This document shows, in pieces, positions 53,505 to 64,000 of a stretch of 64,000 nucleotides of DNA; position 1 is the first letter of the stretch; every line of letters begins with the position of its first letter. Below the pieces are notes generated by a model. It ran no database searches and was not told the DNA's origin. It worked only from the letters and a program-made list of their open reading frames with translations. The stretch is from Pontibacter aquaedesilientis (GTDB lineage: Bacteria; Bacteroidota; Bacteroidia; Cytophagales; Hymenobacteraceae), in contig NZ_JACXAJ010000001.1 in NCBI RefSeq assembly GCF_014773225.1, positions 620,001-684,000 on the forward strand. The letters are read 5' to 3'. The translations under genes and the position numbers were made by a program.

Positions 53505-56060
53505 TTATACTTCTTCAGTTGTTTCTGGATCAATCTGATTATCAGGTTGCAACGAATCCTCCGGTTTCAGTTCCGACTGTTCCATTAGGGCTTCTGTCGC
53601 CTCATCCTCGTTCTCCATTTCAATTTTTGCAACTGACGAAATCTGATCGCCTTCGTTTAGCTTTATCAGACGTACGCCCTGCGTAGCGCGGCCAATCACA
53701 CGAATTTCAGAAACACGAAGCCTGATTGTAATACCTGAACGATTAATAATCATCAGATCATCGGTGTCTTCCACACCTTTGATAGCCACTAACTTACCGG
53801 TTTTCTCGGTAACATTGAGGGTCTTTACGCCCTTGCCACCACGGTTCGTTATTCGGTACTCATCCAGCAATGAACGTTTACCGAACCCGTTTTCAGAAAC
53901 AACCAGGAGTTCTTTGCTTTCATTTTCTACACAAACCATACCAACTACCTTATCTTCAGGTCCGGCCAGTGTTACGCCGCGCACACCAGCGGCGTTTCTG
54001 CCCATTGGTCTTACCTGACTTTCGTTGAAGCGGATTGCTCTGCCAGATTCCAGCGCGATGATAATCTCACTGTTTCCAGTTGTCAGCTGCACATCCAACA
54101 GGCGGTCGCCTTCATTAATGGTGATGGCATTGATGCCGTTGGTGCGTGGACGCGAATAAGCTTCCAATACGGTTTTCTTAATAGTACCTTGCTCCGTACA
54201 GAATACCAGGTTGTGGTTGAGTACGAAATCCTGGTTCTTAAGATCACGCACGTTAATTACGGTGCGCACCTTATCTTCCTTCTCTATATTGATCAGGTTT
54301 TGGATCGCACGTCCTTTGGTGGTCTTCCCTCCTTCCGGAATCTCGTATACCTTCATCCAGAATACTCGGCCGAACTCAGTGAAGAACAGCATGTGGTGGT
54401 GCGTACTGGAGATAAACAGGTGTTCGGTAAAGTCGCTTTCTTTGGAAGCGGCAACTCCACGGGATCCTACTCCCCCACGGCTCTGGCTACGGTATTCGCT
54501 CAGGGAGGTACGCTTGATATAGCCCTCGTGCGAAATCGTGATCACCATATTTTCTTCCGGGATCATGTCCTCGTAAGAAATATCTCCAGTAGAAGCCTCT
54601 ATGCTGGTGCGGCGTCCGTCACCATAGCGCTCCTTTATTTCGTTCAGCTCGTCTTTGATTATCTGCATGCGCAGTGCTTCGTCGTTGAGCACTGAGTTCA
54701 GGTAATCGATCAATTTCATGATCTCAGCATACTCCGCCTGAATTTTATCGCGTTCCAGACCAGTAAGACGCTGCAAACGCATGTCCAGGATAGCGCGGGC
54801 TTGAATCTCCGTCAGGGCGAAGCGCTCCATCAAGCCATTGCGGGCGATCTCCGGGTCACGGGAAGAGCGAATCAGGTTAATCACTTCATCCAGGTTATCC
54901 AAGGCAATGAGTAAGCCTTCCAGAATGTGGGCTCGTTTCCTCGCTTCGTCCAGTTCGTACTGCGTTCTGCGAATAACAACCTCATGTCTGTGATCCACGA
55001 AATGATGGATCAGGTCTTTCAGGTTCAGCGTCATCGGGCGGCCTTTTACCAGGGCCACATTGTTCACGCCAAAAGAAGACTGAAGCTGGGTATACTTGTA
55101 TAAGTTGTTGAGTACTACGTTAGGTATAGCGTCGCGCTTCAAGTCATACACAATGCGCAAACCGTCCCGGTCAGACTCGTCGCGAAGATCGGCTATACCT
55201 TCTATTTTCTTCTCATTGATGAGCGCAGCTGTCTTTTCAATCAGGGAAGCTTTGTTAACCATGTAAGGGATTTCCGTTACTATGATCTGCTCTTTTCCTG
55301 TTGATGTTGTCTCAAAAATAGCACGGCCACGCATCAAAACCCTGCCACGGCCGGTTTCAAAGGCAGCTTTCACGCCATCGTAGCCATAAATGATGCCACC
55401 CGTCGGGAAATCCGGTGCCGTGATGTATTGCATCAATTCCGCGATCGTGATTTCGCGGTTGTCGATGTAAGCGATCGTACCGTTGATCACTTCTGTCAGG
55501 TTGTGAGGCGCCATGTTGGTCGCCATACCTACAGCGATACCGGACGTACCATTAACCAGCAAATTGGGGAACTTGGCTGGCATTACCGATGGCTCTTTGA
55601 GGGAGTCGTCGAAGTTAGGCACAAAGTCAACCGTGTTCTTCTCTAGGTCAGCCAGCAATTCGTCGGCTATACGTTTGAGGCGCGCCTCCGTGTAACGCAT
55701 GGCGGCCGGTGAGTCACCGTCAATAGAGCCATAGTTTCCCTGGCCGTCTACAAGCGGGTAGCGCAACGACCATTCCTGGGCCATACGCACCATCGTCTCG
55801 TACACTGAGGAGTCGCCGTGCGGGTGATACTTGCCCAGCACCTCTCCTACGATCCTGGCAGACTTTTTATAGGCTTTGTTATAAGATACCCCCAGTTCGG
55901 ACATACCGTACAGTACACGTCGGTGTACTGGTTTCAGGCCGTCTCGCACATCAGGTAAGGCTCTGGAAATGATAACAGACATTGAGTAGTCGATGTATGC
56001 ACCGCGCATCTCGTCTTCAATGTTGATCGGTATTATTCGTTCGCCTTCGTTCATGTTCAA
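53505..56060 (-). CDS. gyrA: DNA gyrase subunit A
   Basis: 851 residues. The N-terminus has [34 protein letters not shown], and the active-site Tyr is in [10 protein letters not shown]. The quinolone region reads [17 protein letters not shown], with Ser at position 83 (E. coli numbering) and Glu at 87 instead of Asp. The C-terminal beta-pinwheel has a weak GyrA-box ([10 protein letters not shown]). The tail is acidic. It introduces negative supercoils together with GyrB, which is elsewhere. Confidence 0.96.
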   Translation of the reverse strand: MNMNEGERIIPINIEDEMRGAYIDYSMSVIISRALPDVRDGLKPVHRRVLYGMSELGVSYNKAYKKSARIVGEVLGKYHPHGDSSVYETMVRMAQEWSLRYPLVDGQGNYGSIDGDSPAAMRYTEARLKRIADELLADLEKNTVDFVPNFDDSLKEPSVMPAKFPNLLVNGTSGIAVGMATNMAPHNLTEVINGTIAYIDNREITIAELMQYITAPDFPTGGIIYGYDGVKAAFETGRGRVLMRGRAIFETTSTGKEQIIVTEIPYMVNKASLIEKTAALINEKKIEGIADLRDESDRDGLRIVYDLKRDAIPNVVLNNLYKYTQLQSSFGVNNVALVKGRPMTLNLKDLIHHFVDHRHEVVIRRTQYELDEARKRAHILEGLLIALDNLDEVINLIRSSRDPEIARNGLMERFALTEIQARAILDMRLQRLTGLERDKIQAEYAEIMKLIDYLNSVLNDEALRMQIIKDELNEIKERYGDGRRTSIEASTGDISYEDMIPEENMVITISHEGYIKRTSLSEYRSQSRGGVGSRGVAASKESDFTEHLFISSTHHHMLFFTEFGRVFWMKVYEIPEGGKTTKGRAIQNLINIEKEDKVRTVINVRDLKNQDFVLNHNLVFCTEQGTIKKTVLEAYSRPRTNGINAITINEGDRLLDVQLTTGNSEIIIALESGRAIRFNESQVRPMGRNAAGVRGVTLAGPEDKVVGMVCVENESKELLVVSENGFGKRSLLDEYRITNRGGKGVKTLNVTEKTGKLVAIKGVEDTDDLMIINRSGITIRLRVSEIRVIGRATQGVRLIKLNEGDQISSVAKIEMENEDEATEALMEQSELKPEDSLQPDNQIDPETTEEV

Positions 56061-56114
56061 GGTCTAAATAATAGTTTGTGGTTGGTTATACAAATTGGCT
56101 AACAGCCTGTTATA

Positions 56115-56360
56115 CTAGTTTTTGCGTGAGCTTTTGTCATTAGTCCTTTTGCGGACCTCTCCTGTTTGCTTAGGAAGGCTCTCCCCTATTTTGGGGTTTT
56201 GCTTTTTATAAAAAGGCATGCCCCTGAACTCTTCTTCGCCACCATGCCGATGTACCATGCGTACCTGGCAGGAACTGATGGGACAAAGCGGTTTGCAGGA
56301 AGAAAATAAGAGTAGCAGCAGAGCAATGCTGAAGAGTGTAAGCAGTCGGGTAGTTGCCAT
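56115..56360 (-). CDS. Small lipoprotein, unknown
   Basis: 81 residues. Signal peptide with LLFSSC (Cys22), two more Cys soon after (CPISSC), then a basic tail ending TNDKSSRKN. No family was recognised. Confidence 0.65.
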   Translation of the reverse strand: MATTRLLTLFSIALLLLLFSSCKPLCPISSCQVRMVHRHGGEEEFRGMPFYKKQNPKIGESLPKQTGEVRKRTNDKSSRKN

Positions 56361-56506
56361 GCATTTTGGGTTAGGAAGAGCGCTGAAAATATATAGCGCG
56401 CTCTTGCAGCCTTATCATACAAAAGTAGGATATTTTGCTTTAAAAAACCAGTGTTTGGGACTATAGTTTACCGGCCTTTTGCGCCTTTTTGCCACATTTT
56501 ATCGAT

Positions 56507-57277
56507 TTATGCCGGCTGGAATCCATTGATTGTGAATCCGCCATCTACTGCCAGCGTTTGGCCTGTGATATAGGCCGCTGCCGGCATACACAGAAAGGCT
56601 ATCGCAGCGGATACATCCTCCGGTTTGCCTATGGCTCGCATAGGCGTTCTGCTGATCACTTCCTGATAATATACCTCGTTTTGAAGCACAGTCTGGGCCA
56701 ATGGTGTGCTGATGTACCAGGGAGCCACTGCATTGACACGAATCCCATCACCCGCCCACTCCGCCGCCAGGTTGCGAGTCAGCTGTACTAGGGCTGCTTT
56801 AGTCATGCCATAGATAGCCCCCGTACGCACATGGGTCATTCCGGCTACCGATGTCACGTTTATGATGTTTCCTTGACCGGATTGCTGCAGCAATGGCTGC
56901 AGACGCCTGCTTAACTCAAAAGCCGACCGGAGGTTGGTATCCATCACAAAATCATACTCCTCTAAGGTATAGGCGGTAGTAGATTTTCGGATATTCGTAC
57001 CGACATTGTTGACCAGAATATCCAACTTCCCCCATTCAGTTTCTACTTTATTCACCAATGATGCTCGGCCTTCCGGTGTGCTTACATCGGCTGCCAGCAC
57101 CTGCAATCGCGCGGGATACTGATCCTGCAGTTGTTTTAAATCCGCTTCTTTTCGGGCTACCGCCAACACCTCGGCCCCTAGCGCTATAAACTCCTCGACA
57201 GTGGCTGCCCCTATACCTTTGGAGCCACCCGTTACCACTGCTTTTTTACCGGTTAATAGCCATCTTTCCTGCATCAT
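56507..57277 (-). CDS. Short-chain dehydrogenase, tropinone-reductase-like
   Basis: 256 residues. NAD(P) motif [19 protein letters not shown], and catalytic Ser/Tyr/Lys in TSVAGMT...YGMTKAAL. The alignment with plant-type tropinone reductase-like SDRs is general; the substrate is unknown. The likely start is 57277 or the Met next to it. Confidence 0.9.
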   Translation of the reverse strand: MMQERWLLTGKKAVVTGGSKGIGAATVEEFIALGAEVLAVARKEADLKQLQDQYPARLQVLAADVSTPEGRASLVNKVETEWGKLDILVNNVGTNIRKSTTAYTLEEYDFVMDTNLRSAFELSRRLQPLLQQSGQGNIINVTSVAGMTHVRTGAIYGMTKAALVQLTRNLAAEWAGDGIRVNAVAPWYISTPLAQTVLQNEVYYQEVISRTPMRAIGKPEDVSAAIAFLCMPAAAYITGQTLAVDGGFTINGFQPA

Positions 57278-57445
57278 ATTTTTTCCGTTTTATAGTAAGG
57301 CTAATTTAAGGGATGTTACTAAAAAATAGGCAGGTATTGCCGACTAAATATCGTATATACTAATCTGGTGTTTATGTTTGATATTGCTTTCAGGAACCCT
57401 ATACCTGGTCGGGTTCACCATATTTAATTTATATCTATTTCCATC

Positions 57446-58183
57446 ATGAAAAAGTTAGCGCTGCTTATAACCTTTGCTTTAATGGTGCATTCCGTATGGG
57501 CGCAGCAAAACACATCCCTGCCTACGGGCACCGCTGGTCAGGATAACTTAAACCAGCTCGGTGCCGACAATGTGAATGGCTTGGTGCGAACATTCGACAG
57601 GCCTTATGAGGGTATTAAGGGCAATCCCTACTTCCTCTCGTCCTGGGGTAAAGCTGTTCTGAACCTGCATAATGATCATACCTATGCCAATGTGGAATTG
57701 AAATACAACCTGTATGAAAATAACTTTCTTTACCGGAAGTCGGATGGTACAGAAATGATTTTGAATGCGGAGTATGTATCGAATTTCACTTTAAATGACA
57801 GTCTGGGGCTGAAGACCTATGAATTCACGAGGCCAAAGGATGTAAAGACGGACGATCCCAAGCTGCTTCATTTGTTTTTTGTGAAGCTTTATGACAGCGA
57901 CCAGGTGCAACTGTTGATGCTGCCGCAGAAAAAACTGATTAAGCCGGATTACAAAGGAGCTTACACGGCAGGAAGAAACTACCAAGAGTTTTCAGAAGAG
58001 CGGTTTTACTACATTATAGACAAAAACAAGGCTATGCAACGAGTAGCTCTGAATCGCAGAAACTTAATGAAAGTGCTTTCTGATAAAGAGTCGGACATGC
58101 AGGCATTTTTAGTGAAAAACAGATTGGATGTTTCGACTGAGGCAGGCTGGCTCAAAGCGCTTGCGCACTACGAATCGCTATAG
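57446..58183 (+). CDS. Secreted protein of unknown function
   Basis: 245 residues. Signal peptide ending in WAQQ. The mature region is beta-rich, e.g. GKAVLNLHNDHTYANVELKYNLYENNFLY. No family recognised. A terminator follows. Confidence 0.7.
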   Translation: MKKLALLITFALMVHSVWAQQNTSLPTGTAGQDNLNQLGADNVNGLVRTFDRPYEGIKGNPYFLSSWGKAVLNLHNDHTYANVELKYNLYENNFLYRKSDGTEMILNAEYVSNFTLNDSLGLKTYEFTRPKDVKTDDPKLLHLFFVKLYDSDQVQLLMLPQKKLIKPDYKGAYTAGRNYQEFSEERFYYIIDKNKAMQRVALNRRNLMKVLSDKESDMQAFLVKNRLDVSTEAGWLKALAHYESL

Positions 58184-58205
58184 AAAAACTTAGACATAAA
58201 TCAGG

Positions 58206-58231
58206 AAAGGTGCCAACCAAGGCACCTTTTT
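58206..58231 (+). terminator. Terminator between two convergent genes
   Basis: AAAGGTGCC (58206-58214) pairs with GGCACCTTT (58221-58229) and a T run follows. Confidence 0.75.
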
Positions 58232-58234
58232 GGG

Positions 58235-59251
58235 TTATTTACCTCCTAGTATCCGGTTAAGGTATGACTGAAGGTATGCGCTGTCTATTTTAGGGCGATT
58301 GTTGATCTCTTCGAACTGAAGTGTGCCTTCATCAGAAGTCCACATATGGTACACAAACACATAGTGGCCCTTTCCTTCTCGCCAGCCATCAAACTGACCG
58401 AAGCGCAGGTCATTGATATAGTACCCACGATCTGCCTTCTCTACCACGTAATACCCTTTGGTGATGTCCAGCAATCGCTCCAGTTTCTGATCCCCTCTGT
58501 ACGGTTCCAATAGGTGCGCCTGATGGGGTTCAAAGTTGAAGGGGATGTTTTTATCTGGATCGAGAATAGAGTAAAAGCCGGTATAAAATCCTTCCTCAGT
58601 CTCTGCTGTGATCGACCAGAGCAGCGTGTTGAGTGGTGTGGCTTTTACGATGTGGGAGCGATAGGCTATATCTTGCTGCTTCATGCCCTGCTCGAATGCG
58701 GTTTTGGCATAGGCTTGTGCCGCAAAGGAGAATGCAAGATATAGCGAACTGATGATTAACCCCACACGATTCCATATTTTCCTTTCTCTGCTCCTTCTGT
58801 CATAAAAAGCAACAGCCACGACACAAATCAGGAATGGTAAGGTATAGAGTGGGTCAATCACAAATATATTGTAGAAGGCTACGCCATAATTTGTGAAAGG
58901 CCATAGAAGCTGTGTACCCCAGGTAGTAAAGCTATCCAAAATGGCATGGGTGGTGAAGCCCAGAAAAAAAAGTAGGCTCCAGTCCCGGAAGGTAGCGTCT
59001 TCTTTCTGGTTAAAGCGCCAAAGCACCCCGCCTAGCAGGGGTGAAACTAGTAGGGCGAAAAGGAAGGAATGCGTGATAGAGCGGTGAAAACTCAGCTGCT
59101 CAACCATGTCGAGCAAAGGGTTGGCCAGCACGTCAAGGTCCGGTATAGTACCCGCTATCGCTCCCCAAAGCAGGGCCTTGTTGCCAAGTTTTTTACCTGC
59201 CACAGCCTCCCCTACGGCGGCTCCCAAAACTATCTGCGTCAGCGAATCCAT
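58235..59251 (-). CDS. YdjM-like membrane metal-dependent hydrolase
   Basis: 338 residues. MDSLTQIVLGAAVGEA, AGTIPDLDVL and FHRSITHSFLFALLV carry His/Asp metal ligands in an inner-membrane protein of the YdjM/DUF457 family. The C-terminal periplasmic region (about 175-338) is longer than usual. The substrate is unknown. Confidence 0.85.
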   Translation of the reverse strand: MDSLTQIVLGAAVGEAVAGKKLGNKALLWGAIAGTIPDLDVLANPLLDMVEQLSFHRSITHSFLFALLVSPLLGGVLWRFNQKEDATFRDWSLLFFLGFTTHAILDSFTTWGTQLLWPFTNYGVAFYNIFVIDPLYTLPFLICVVAVAFYDRRSRERKIWNRVGLIISSLYLAFSFAAQAYAKTAFEQGMKQQDIAYRSHIVKATPLNTLLWSITAETEEGFYTGFYSILDPDKNIPFNFEPHQAHLLEPYRGDQKLERLLDITKGYYVVEKADRGYYINDLRFGQFDGWREGKGHYVFVYHMWTSDEGTLQFEEINNRPKIDSAYLQSYLNRILGGK

Positions 59252-59260
59252 CTTATCGCC

Positions 59261-60427
59261 CTACTTGATAATAGGGGCCCTTTTGAATTCCTTTGTCCTG
59301 TCAAACAAAAAACGGTAGGTAATGTATGTCTTGAAAATACGGCTCCCCACCTGTTCCACCACCTTCATCATTTTCGGATTGAAATCGCCTATCCAGTTCA
59401 TTTGAAGGTCTTCGTAAGGTATACTCGGGTTGCCCTGCACCACTTTCGAAGCCGCCACAACCATGGCTGCTTCCACGCCTTTGCCCTGGCACTCCGGTAT
59501 GATGCCGAACACGATGCCATACATCGTCTTGCAGGCACCTCTCCAGCGGTGATAGGCGAACTTTATTTTACCCCACAAATCCAGCTTGCCGTTCACATGC
59601 TTAAAAAGTTGATTCAGTTCAGGTATAGCAATAAAGAAACCGGCGGGTTCGCCTTTGTAATAAGTAAACCATATGATCTTCTCGTCCAAAATCGGCTTGA
59701 GCGCCTTCATGATCGACTTGGCTTGAGCTTCTCCCATTGCCTTCACGCCTTCGTGCTTTACCCACCCTTTGTTGTAGATCGTCCTGAAGTCTTCGGCATA
59801 CTTGTATAGGTTGTTCTTGTCCAGATGCTCGAAATGGTAGTCAGAATCATTTCTTATGCGTTGGGCTTTCTCATGGTACTCTGGCGGTAGCGGGTCATTT
59901 ACCGTGCGATAATAAACAAATTGTTTAAAGTATAGCTGAAAGCCATAATTTTCGAACAGGGCCTGGTAGTAAGGGAAGTTGTAGTTCATGCAGTAGGTTG
60001 GCGCATGAAAGCCCTCTACCAGTAGTCCCCACCATTTATCACGTTCACCGAAATTGACAGGACCGTCCATGGCCTCCATGCCTCGCTCCTGCAACCAGTT
60101 GCGGCAGGCATCAAAAAGCATATTGGCAGCATCCTGATCATCTATGCAATCAAAAAAGCCCATACCCCCTGTTGGTTGCTCAAAAGATTTCGCTGTTTTG
60201 TTATTTATGAAAGCAGCAACGCGGCCAATCGTCTTCCCCTGCTCGGTACGCAGGATCCAGCGGATGACTTCCCCATCTCGCAGCAGTTTATTCTTTTTGG
60301 GGTCGAAAACCTGGTTTATGTCTTTGTCCAGCGGACGGATGTAATTAGGGTCTTTCTTATATAAGCTGATCTGTAATTTCAGAAACTCTTCTGCCAGTTC
60401 AGGAGTGGTTACTTCTATCAGTTGCAT
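59261..60427 (-). CDS. GNAT-fold protein of unknown substrate
   Basis: 388 residues from Met at 60427 (MQLIEVTTPELAEEF); a frame extension to 60550 has a weak N-terminus. The core has GRVAAFIN, then KWWGLLVEGFHAPTYCMNYN, and PECQGKGVEAAMVVAASKVV, which recalls the acyl-CoA loop of GNATs. Members are common in Bacteroidota and often misnamed in databases. Confidence 0.7.
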   Translation of the reverse strand: MQLIEVTTPELAEEFLKLQISLYKKDPNYIRPLDKDINQVFDPKKNKLLRDGEVIRWILRTEQGKTIGRVAAFINNKTAKSFEQPTGGMGFFDCIDDQDAANMLFDACRNWLQERGMEAMDGPVNFGERDKWWGLLVEGFHAPTYCMNYNFPYYQALFENYGFQLYFKQFVYYRTVNDPLPPEYHEKAQRIRNDSDYHFEHLDKNNLYKYAEDFRTIYNKGWVKHEGVKAMGEAQAKSIMKALKPILDEKIIWFTYYKGEPAGFFIAIPELNQLFKHVNGKLDLWGKIKFAYHRWRGACKTMYGIVFGIIPECQGKGVEAAMVVAASKVVQGNPSIPYEDLQMNWIGDFNPKMMKVVEQVGSRIFKTYITYRFLFDRTKEFKRAPIIK

Positions 60428-60547
60428 TGATGCGATGCTTGGCTTGGGTGAAGCTTCAAAATAAGTCATAAAACTTGAAAAACCATAGTGGTTTGGTTGC
60501 AGCAGGTACATGCTGCCTGATTTTGGAGGAGAAACGCTGTTAGAGGG

Positions 60548-60582
60548 CACAAAAAAAGCCTTCAGATTTCTCTGAAGGCTTT
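60548..60582 (-). terminator. Terminator of the tRNA-Thr pair
   Basis: AAAGCCTTCAGA (60555-60566) and TCTGAAGGCTTT (60571-60582), 12 bp with a 4-base loop. On the minus strand it is followed by a long T run. Confidence 0.85.
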
Positions 60583-60593
60583 AAGTCATTTTG

Positions 60594-60666
<73 letters not shown>

Positions 60667-60689
60667 AATAAAATGAGACAATAAAGATG

Positions 60690-60762
<73 letters not shown>

Positions 60763-60894
60763 GTACTCTTTATTTGTGTTGCCCTATCGTTCTAAAGCGT
60801 TGCAAAGGTATAATATAGATTTTAATATGCAAATAGACCCTGCAGGATTTTTTCTCAGAATCAGATAAGGTTTTGAGAATCAGATAGAATTTTT

Positions 60895-63078
60895 TTAGCT
60901 CCTGAAGGCGGCCAGCTGCCGCTGCAGGACATCTATTCTTTTTTGTGCGTCGTCTATGCGTCCTTCATACTCCTCCCGAAGCTTGTCAGCGTTCTTGGAA
61001 CGGGCGAAAAACTCCAGGTTCGTGCGCAGGGTCTGAATATCGTTCTGCAATTGCGAAATCTCACGTCTCACTGTTTGCTCACGTTGCTGCAACTTATGCG
61101 AGGCTTCCGGACTGCTCTTGAGTCGGTCTACCTGCAACTTCACTAACATGGAAGTACGGTCATCGTAAGACAGGTTTGGTACCCTTTCCAGGTAGCGCTC
61201 CATCAGGGCCAGGAATTTCTCTTCTACCTTTGCGCTTACACGCTTGTTGCCGGCATCCAGTTGTCCCCATTCCTGTACGATGCTGTTGTAATCTTCCAGC
61301 GACGTAGTGGTGTTAGGGTGGGCAAGCTCTTCGGTTACACGGTCGCAAAGGGCAAGCTTTTCTGCGGAGAGTTTCTCCATCTCAGCGCCTTTCTGCTGCT
61401 CTGAAGCCTGCTTTCTATCAAAGAACTCGTTGCAAGCGGCACGGAAGCGTTGCCATACTTTATCAGAATGCTTATCGGGCACGCGGCCGATTGTTTTCCA
61501 CTTCTTCTGAAGCTGGATCATTTTTTCCTTTGTGGCGTTCCAGTCCGAGCTGTCCTTCAGGTTTTCGGCCTCCTCACATAGTTCTGTTTTAAGACGCAGA
61601 TTTTGGAGTTTTTGCTCGTCAAGTCCTTTAAAGAATTGATTTTTGTGCTGAAAAAAGCTCTTATAATTAGCCCAGAAAGTTTTATTGACTTCCTCAGCAT
61701 ACTCTTTCGGTACTAATCCAGCGCTATCCCACTCCTCTTTTAGTTTTTGGATCTCGTCCGTTTTGTCACGCCACTCGTTGATGCGGTCAGTGTTAAAGTT
61801 CTGAAACTCCTGCAAACGGTCCAGTAAGGCCCTTTTCTTTTCCAGATTAGCCAACTCCGCTGTTTTACGCTCTTCCATGTAGGAGCGGCGATGCTCGTGT
61901 ACCTTTTCAGAAGCCTGAATAAAACGCTCCCAAATAGCATCACGCTGGTCATTCGGTACAGGACCAATGTTTTTCCACTCTTCATGCAAGTGGCGCAGTT
62001 CAGCCAAGGCTTTGTTGATGGTAGGCTCATGCTGCAGTGCCTCGGCACGCTCAATAAGTTGAAGTTTGGCATCCAGATTGCGCCTTCGGTCCAGTTCTTT
62101 CAGCTCGAAGAACATACTGCGATTATTGTAGAAGATATCCAGCAGGGCATGGTACGAATCCCAAAGTTCCTGCGCTTCTCCTGGCGGAACAGGACCAATT
62201 GTCTTCCATTCCGACTGGAGTTTTTTCAGCTCGTCGCTGCTGTTCTTGGTTTCGGCAGACTCCACAAGCTCACGCAGCCTTTGCAGCAATTCCTTTTTGC
62301 GATCCAGGTTGCGATGGCGCTGCTCCTCGCTCTGCTGTCGCTCCTGATAGCGTGCATCACGGTAAGCGGCATACAACTGCTCCATCTCCGTATGCTCCAT
62401 CGGAGCGTGGTAATCAAAGTCTTCCTCTGTACCCCCCTCCTGTTTGAATCGGTCAAGCGCCTCCGTTTTTTCCTGGTTGTACTTCTGCTCATAGTGCCGA
62501 TGTACCTCCATAATCTTTTTGTACTTTCTGCGTGCCTCCGGGTTTTTAAGCAAGAGGGTAAGGTGATGGCGCAGTTCATCTATTGAAAGTTGGTCATAAT
62601 CTAAGTGATGATCATCCTCTTCGAGCTCTTCTTCGTCGTGGTGGTCATCGTGCGCTGCTGCAGCATTTGGAGCGGTGTCAGCTTTGGCAGTTACCTCGGC
62701 TGTGGATTGCTGGGCTGAGGTTGCATTCTGATCGGAAGTAAGCTCATCTGCCCTAGTTTCTTGTGTAGCTTCTCCTGCGGGCAGGTTTGCGTCGGCAAAG
62801 GTTTCGGTTATTTCCTCCGTTTGCGCTGCTTCCGGGCCTGACTTCAGGTCTGGTTGAATCTCTGGCTGTTCTTCTTTTGGCACACCCTCTTCCAATGGTT
62901 GCTGCCCGCTTTGGTTTTTTTCGTTGATCTCGGCAAGGCGCTTTTCCAAAATATTCATCGGAGACTCCGCCTCTTGCTGGCTCGCTTGGGCCTCGCCCTG
63001 CTGTTGGGTTTTGTTAGGCTCTGCTCCGGTTGGGTCGGTGTGCTGGTTTTCAGTTGTCATGACTTCAGGTTTTTCCAC
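60895..63078 (-). CDS. DUF349 multi-repeat coiled-coil protein
   Basis: 727 residues; Met7 at 63060 is an alternative start. An acidic, Gln/Glu-rich N-terminus (1-160) is followed by five DUF349-like helical repeats, each with a motif such as EWKTIGPVPPGEAQELWDSY, WKNIGPVPNDQRDAIWERF and WKTIGRVPDKHSDKVWQRF, and a C-terminal coiled coil. It contains few or no AGGTATA words. Function unknown. Confidence 0.85.
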   Translation of the reverse strand: MEKPEVMTTENQHTDPTGAEPNKTQQQGEAQASQQEAESPMNILEKRLAEINEKNQSGQQPLEEGVPKEEQPEIQPDLKSGPEAAQTEEITETFADANLPAGEATQETRADELTSDQNATSAQQSTAEVTAKADTAPNAAAAHDDHHDEEELEEDDHHLDYDQLSIDELRHHLTLLLKNPEARRKYKKIMEVHRHYEQKYNQEKTEALDRFKQEGGTEEDFDYHAPMEHTEMEQLYAAYRDARYQERQQSEEQRHRNLDRKKELLQRLRELVESAETKNSSDELKKLQSEWKTIGPVPPGEAQELWDSYHALLDIFYNNRSMFFELKELDRRRNLDAKLQLIERAEALQHEPTINKALAELRHLHEEWKNIGPVPNDQRDAIWERFIQASEKVHEHRRSYMEERKTAELANLEKKRALLDRLQEFQNFNTDRINEWRDKTDEIQKLKEEWDSAGLVPKEYAEEVNKTFWANYKSFFQHKNQFFKGLDEQKLQNLRLKTELCEEAENLKDSSDWNATKEKMIQLQKKWKTIGRVPDKHSDKVWQRFRAACNEFFDRKQASEQQKGAEMEKLSAEKLALCDRVTEELAHPNTTTSLEDYNSIVQEWGQLDAGNKRVSAKVEEKFLALMERYLERVPNLSYDDRTSMLVKLQVDRLKSSPEASHKLQQREQTVRREISQLQNDIQTLRTNLEFFARSKNADKLREEYEGRIDDAQKRIDVLQRQLAAFRS

Positions 63079-63089
63079 GTTTAGAAGCG

Positions 63090-63659
63090 TTAGTTTAGTC
63101 GGGGATCCACGGGGTAGTTCGAAAGTACCTTGTATTTCCCTCCCATTTGCCGCAAAATGTTACGCCAAAGGGTATCTACCTCTAAATTAAATAATTTATT
63201 TGTAGCATTGTTGTTCACTATCCAAACATTTTTGTCGATTTCCTCCTGCAATTGCCCTGGCGTCCAGCCAGAATAACCCAGGAAAAACCTGATATCATCT
63301 GTCGAGATGATACCAGACGTTATCATGGTTCGCAGCATTTCGAACTCCCCACCCCAATAAAGGTTTTCACCAAGCTTCACCGCCTGTGGCAATTGCGGCA
63401 GGCGATGCACATAGTGCAGGGTGTTGTACTGTACCGGGCCTCCTATACCTAATTCAGCCTCAAACGTATCTTCATATAGATCAATCACATCGGATAGCTT
63501 CAAATTGGAGATACGGTTCAGGACCAGCCCGAAGGTTCCCTCATCCTCGCTGTGGCTGCAAATGAGCACAACGGTTCTTTCGAAATTTGGGTCTCCTAAG
63601 TAGGGCTCTGATATCAGTATGCTCCCGTTTTGAGGCTTGTTTAAGCTATCTTGGTCCAT
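63090..63659 (-). CDS. YqgE/AlgH family protein
   Basis: 189 residues. GSILISEPYLGDPNFERTVVLICSHSEDEGTFGLVLNR and the closing WIVNNN pattern are characteristic. A likely regulator with unknown mechanism. Divergent from the partial pdxH gene. Confidence 0.9.
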   Translation of the reverse strand: MDQDSLNKPQNGSILISEPYLGDPNFERTVVLICSHSEDEGTFGLVLNRISNLKLSDVIDLYEDTFEAELGIGGPVQYNTLHYVHRLPQLPQAVKLGENLYWGGEFEMLRTMITSGIISTDDIRFFLGYSGWTPGQLQEEIDKNVWIVNNNATNKLFNLEVDTLWRNILRQMGGKYKVLSNYPVDPRLN

Positions 63660-63939
63660 TGGTTATTCAGCTTTTAAGTGTCTTATGGGCGATAATTTCT
63701 TATTTACGCCATGCACCATCCGTTTTATACCTTCTTACGCAAACCATGCAATATGGTATCAAAACGGGCAAAAGCCTCCTTTCATTCGCAAATTTCAGCC
63801 CGATTTAGGAGCCCTTTACTGAATTGCAATGTAAACCTAATTTCTAATTTTATAAATTTATTATAATTTATTACAGTATCAATTAAAATTTATCCGCAGC
63901 GGATTATTTTATAATTTTGGGCAAACCATTATCTCAACT
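63660..63939. other. Divergent intergenic region with pdxH promoter
   Basis: AT-rich. TAATTTTG at 63912-63919 matches TAnnTTTG, with a TTTA about 20 bases upstream as a weak -33 element. It points toward the partial gene at 63940. Confidence 0.45.
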
Positions 63940-64000
63940 ATGTCGCTTCAACATGACATTGCCTCTATCCGGATCAACTATTCCCGGCAGGCGCTAACGG
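63940..64000 (+). CDS. pdxH: Probable pyridoxamine 5'-phosphate oxidase, N-terminal fragment
   Basis: Only 20 residues are seen: MSLQHDIASIRINYSRQALT. The phrase DIASIRxxYSxxxL is like the N-terminus of PdxH, which makes pyridoxal phosphate. The rest is beyond the window. The call is tentative. Confidence 0.55.
   Translation, partial: MSLQHDIASIRINYSRQALT

Overview
The window is chromosomal DNA of a member of the Bacteroidota, most likely Cytophagales near Pontibacter/Hymenobacteraceae. That placement is an inference. It rests on promoters of the TTTG / TAnnTTTG type, little Shine-Dalgarno sequence, many short MKK lipoproteins, DUF349 and YqgE proteins, and an arginine operon with an N-acyl-ornithine carbamoyltransferase in place of OTCase. 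Base composition is near 50% GC, except for an AT-richer insert at about 24.6-26.1 kb.

Layout. 0-5.3 kb: 3' end of a DAHP synthase gene, mgtE, then hisH-hisA-hisF-hisIE behind a His-rich leader peptide and a terminator/antiterminator, and a lipoprotein. 5.3-8.6 kb: a TetR regulator with an alpha/beta hydrolase, and an AsmA-like protein. 8.8-20 kb: an ion-homeostasis block with a ClC channel/antiporter carrying CBS domains, a PPP phosphatase, the seven-gene Mrp Na+/H+ antiporter, a tandem UspA protein and a divergent NhaA. 20-23.5 kb: a sodium symporter, GNAT and amino-acid racemase operon. 23.5-26.2 kb: an accessory segment with a nested inverted-repeat element and integron-like cassettes bounded by attC-like hairpins, carrying a lipoprotein, a small membrane protein and a SUKH-type immunity protein. 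26.2-30.6 kb: a DUF4256 protein, a fluoride riboswitch in front of a CLC-F fluoride antiporter, and a retropepsin-PDZ protein. 30.6-39.4 kb: an arginine biosynthesis operon (GNAT synthase, argG, argC, argD, argF', argB, argE, argH) interrupted before argH by an unexplained structured element. 40.3-44.5 kb: a coupled four-gene amidoligase operon (C39-like peptidase, RimK-type ATP-grasp with its own N-terminal domain, GCS2 ligase, N-formylglutamate amidohydrolase) that probably makes or processes an unknown peptide-like metabolite. 44.6-64 kb: a YqaE/Pmp3 lipoprotein, CbpA-type DnaJ, TruC, small hypotheticals, a CDF transporter, MsrA, a holin-like protein, a TPR protein, gyrA, an SDR, a YdjM-like hydrolase, a GNAT-like protein, two tRNA-Thr genes, a DUF349 protein, YqgE and the start of a probable pdxH.

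The largest unexplained signal is a 7-base word, AGGTATA, found roughly 95-100 times on the two strands by hand count against about 8 expected. It occurs in every reading frame and between genes, and is absent from the cassette segment. The other strong leads are the cassette array, the his attenuator, the amidoligase operon, an NhaA without its Asp pair, and an ArgF' with Val at the acetyl/succinyl selectivity position.
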